This document shows, piece by piece, positions 62,573 to 64,000 of a stretch of DNA of 64,000 nt; position 1 is the first letter of the stretch, and each line of letters starts with the position of its first letter. The stretch covers positions 2,418,001 through 2,482,000 of the forward strand of contig NZ_JAPNKA010000001.1 of assembly GCF_026626635.1 (NCBI RefSeq), written 5' to 3'. A program made the translations under genes and the position numbers. This DNA is from Archangium lansingense. Its GTDB lineage: Bacteria > Myxococcota > Myxococcia > Myxococcales > Myxococcaceae. The notes beneath the pieces were generated by a model that was not told where the DNA came from, ran no database searches, and saw only the letters and a list, made by a program, of their open reading frames with translations.

Positions 62573-63820
62573 TCACCGTCCACGGCAGGCGCGGTCCAAT
62601 TCCTGGACCAGGGGCGGGTCCATGGCCCGCACCGTCTCAGGAGAGAGCGTCCTGAAGTGCCGGCAGCGCTCCTCGGGGTGCTTCTCCTGCTGGAAGTAGC
62701 GCGTCATGACGGCCGCGGCCTCCGCCACCCGGCCTTGCTTCTGGTGAATGCTCTCCAGCGCGAGGTACGGCTCCACGGGGACGGGGTTCTCTTGAATCTG
62801 GCGCTCCAACTCCTTCACAGCGGCTTCGTCCTGCCCCTGGCGCTCCATCTCCTGTGCTCGTTCCACGCGTGGCATGTCGGAGCAGTAGGCGCGGCTCTCG
62901 CGGACTTGTTTCGCGAAGCGGGCGCCGATGCGCTCGTAGGGGTCCAGATCCACGGTCTTGAAGATCTGGCAACGCTCGGCGCGGCTCTCCTCGCGGGTGG
63001 CATCCCAGATGGCGTCGTATATCCGCGCCGCCTCGCGTACGTGCCCGAGCTCGCCGAGCCTGCTGGCGAAGCGGATGTCCTCGAGCGCGTTCGCACGCTC
63101 CCGGCTCGGGTTGAGCGAGAGGTGGGTGAGGTATTCGCGCACGGCCTGGTCCGTCTTGCCCTGCTCCAGCAGCAGCCACGCCAGAGCCGCATGGGATTCG
63201 GGGTGCTTCGGTTCGAGAGCCAGGGTGCGTCGCAGCAGCCGAATACGGGTGTCCGGGTCTCGTGTCAGCACGCTGAGCTCGTAGTACGGCCGTGCATCGG
63301 GAACATCCTGGCTCACGAGCTGCTGGTAGAGGTCGAGTGAGCGCTGGCGGAGCTGTGCGCGCTCCGCGCTGCCCGCGGGCTGGCGGAAGGCCTGATTCCA
63401 GACGGCATCCGCGAGCGCGAGTCTCGCGTCGAGCTGGCGTGGGTCCTCACGCACGACGGCTTCGAGCTGGCGCACCGCCTTCTCGCAGGTGATGTCATCA
63501 AAGCCCTCGGCCGGGCAGCCCACCTGGAAGAGTTGCAGGGCCTCGCGGGCCGCCGGTGAGGGCGGCGAGGGCACGAGGGAAGGCGTCTGCGCGAGGGGGG
63601 CGAGGCCGCTCGGAGCGGGTGGGCTCTTGGAGTCGTCACCCGGAGAGGGGCCGCTATCGGAGGAGCCACTCGTAGAGGAGCCGCCCGTGCCCGTGGTGGG
63701 GCCGTATGAGGAAGGAGGGCTTGCCGAGGAGCGACTCGGGGCCGGGGTGGGCCGGTGGGTGCAGGCCGCCGCGGCCAGGAGCATGGAGCAAGCGAACAGA
63801 GGGAAGGTGTAACGACGCAT
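62573..63820 (-). CDS. TPR-repeat lipoprotein
   Basis: A 415-residue lipoprotein with lipobox AAAC (Cys20), a Pro/Ser/Gly-rich linker (22-90), then TPR-type helical repeats to the C-terminus (for example HPESHAALAWLLLEQGKTDQAVREYL). TPR lipoproteins act as assembly or interaction scaffolds at the envelope. The start at 63820 has AAGGAAG at normal spacing; a frame to 63925 is open upstream. It is followed on the plus strand by the convergent nuclease gene end, 49 bases away. Confidence 0.82.
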   Translation of the reverse strand: MRRYTFPLFACSMLLAAAACTHRPTPAPSRSSASPPSSYGPTTGTGGSSTSGSSDSGPSPGDDSKSPPAPSGLAPLAQTPSLVPSPPSPAAREALQLFQVGCPAEGFDDITCEKAVRQLEAVVREDPRQLDARLALADAVWNQAFRQPAGSAERAQLRQRSLDLYQQLVSQDVPDARPYYELSVLTRDPDTRIRLLRRTLALEPKHPESHAALAWLLLEQGKTDQAVREYLTHLSLNPSRERANALEDIRFASRLGELGHVREAARIYDAIWDATREESRAERCQIFKTVDLDPYERIGARFAKQVRESRAYCSDMPRVERAQEMERQGQDEAAVKELERQIQENPVPVEPYLALESIHQKQGRVAEAAAVMTRYFQQEKHPEERCRHFRTLSPETVRAMDPPLVQELDRACRGR

Positions 63821-63842
63821 GTTCGGGCTTCCTTTCCTGTTG

Positions 63843-64000
63843 TCAGCGCTCGACATGAACGTGGTCGGCCATCGGGTCGTTGCAATCGAGGAAGCGGGTG
63901 GCGCCGCGCTCGGTGAAGGAGTCACGCTCGCCGACGACCGCGTCCCCGGCCGCTTCGACGATGCACATCAACTGTTGGGGCGTCTTCCCTGGGACAGGCA
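63843..64000 (-). CDS. partial gene, C-terminal end at window edge
   Basis: An open frame on the minus strand runs from the window edge to TGA at 63843-63845 and encodes ~51 residues ending ATRFLDCNDPMADHVHVER, with two Cys (MCIVEA and LDCNDP) that may pair. The third positions are G/C-rich, in line with real coding. It ends 22 bases before the TPR lipoprotein start on the same strand, so the two may form an operon. No family is recognised from the fragment. Confidence 0.6.
   Translation of the reverse strand, partial: PVPGKTPQQLMCIVEAAGDAVVGERDSFTERGATRFLDCNDPMADHVHVER

Overview
The window is high-GC, densely packed DNA with third positions saturated in G/C, many 4-nt ATGA/GTGA gene overlaps and many lipoproteins. 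Several families are typical of Myxococcota: a CarF-type plasmanylethanolamine desaturase, a Myxococcales-type sigma-70 factor divergent from a Ser/Thr kinase fused to an FGE-sulfatase domain, an ADYC-type secreted protein, and an infC that reads from a non-AUG start as in Myxococcus DsgA. I infer a myxobacterium of the Cystobacterineae (Archangium/Cystobacter/Myxococcus type). No rRNA, tRNA, insertion sequence, prophage or CRISPR array is visible. This is ordinary chromosome with several unusual gene modules.

Layout. 0-7 kb: the end of a NurA-like nuclease gene followed by a HerA-like ATPase, then a PhcB-like methyltransferase, an SDR dehydrogenase, a LuxR-type regulator and a Cys-rich lipoprotein. 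7.1-13.6 kb: a complete SUF iron-sulfur operon (Rrf2 regulator, sufB, C, D, S, U, T) with an IscR type-1-like operator and a leader hairpin. 13.6-19.5 kb: lipoprotein, CarF-like desaturase, crotonase, secreted PHB-depolymerase-like esterase, infC and a YkgJ-type Cys-cluster protein. 19.5-28 kb (minus strand): a large lipoprotein with DUF3857 and a degenerate transglutaminase domain, a membrane Ser/Thr kinase, and an AlgJ/DltD-like plus MBOAT O-acyltransferase pair. 28-34.3 kb: a TetR-led operon of two LolC/E-type permeases, a LolA-like protein, an outer-membrane barrel and a LolD-type ATPase. 34.4-40 kb: a lysine-rich repeat protein, a coiled-coil lipoprotein with a histidine kinase and sigma-54 response regulator, then cyclophilin, esterase and YjbQ genes. 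40.3-44.5 kb: an LCAT-type lipase fused to a CHAT caspase-like protease, convergent with another alpha/beta hydrolase. 44.6-50.4 kb: a coupled module of SpeD, a DUF4178 zinc-ribbon membrane protein, a 49-residue lipoprotein, DUF350, membrane SpeE and a Tat-exported FAD oxidoreductase. 50.4-64 kb: barrel protein, kinase-NTPase-FGE protein and divergent sigma factor, ADYC protein, membrane protein plus ABA4-like protein with a recognisable promoter, GST, GGCT-like protein, an EF-hand-like plus DRGH nuclease, a TPR lipoprotein and the end of one more gene.

The two strongest candidates for under-described biology are the SpeD/DUF4178/DUF350/SpeE/FAD-oxidase module, which I read as a membrane-linked polyamine or aminopropyl modification system, and the lipase-CHAT fusion, which joins a membrane-damaging enzyme to a caspase-like protease in one chain. 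The Lol-like transporter operon, the HerA-NurA pair and the kinase/sigma pair are secondary candidates. All functional statements come from reading motifs; no database search was possible.
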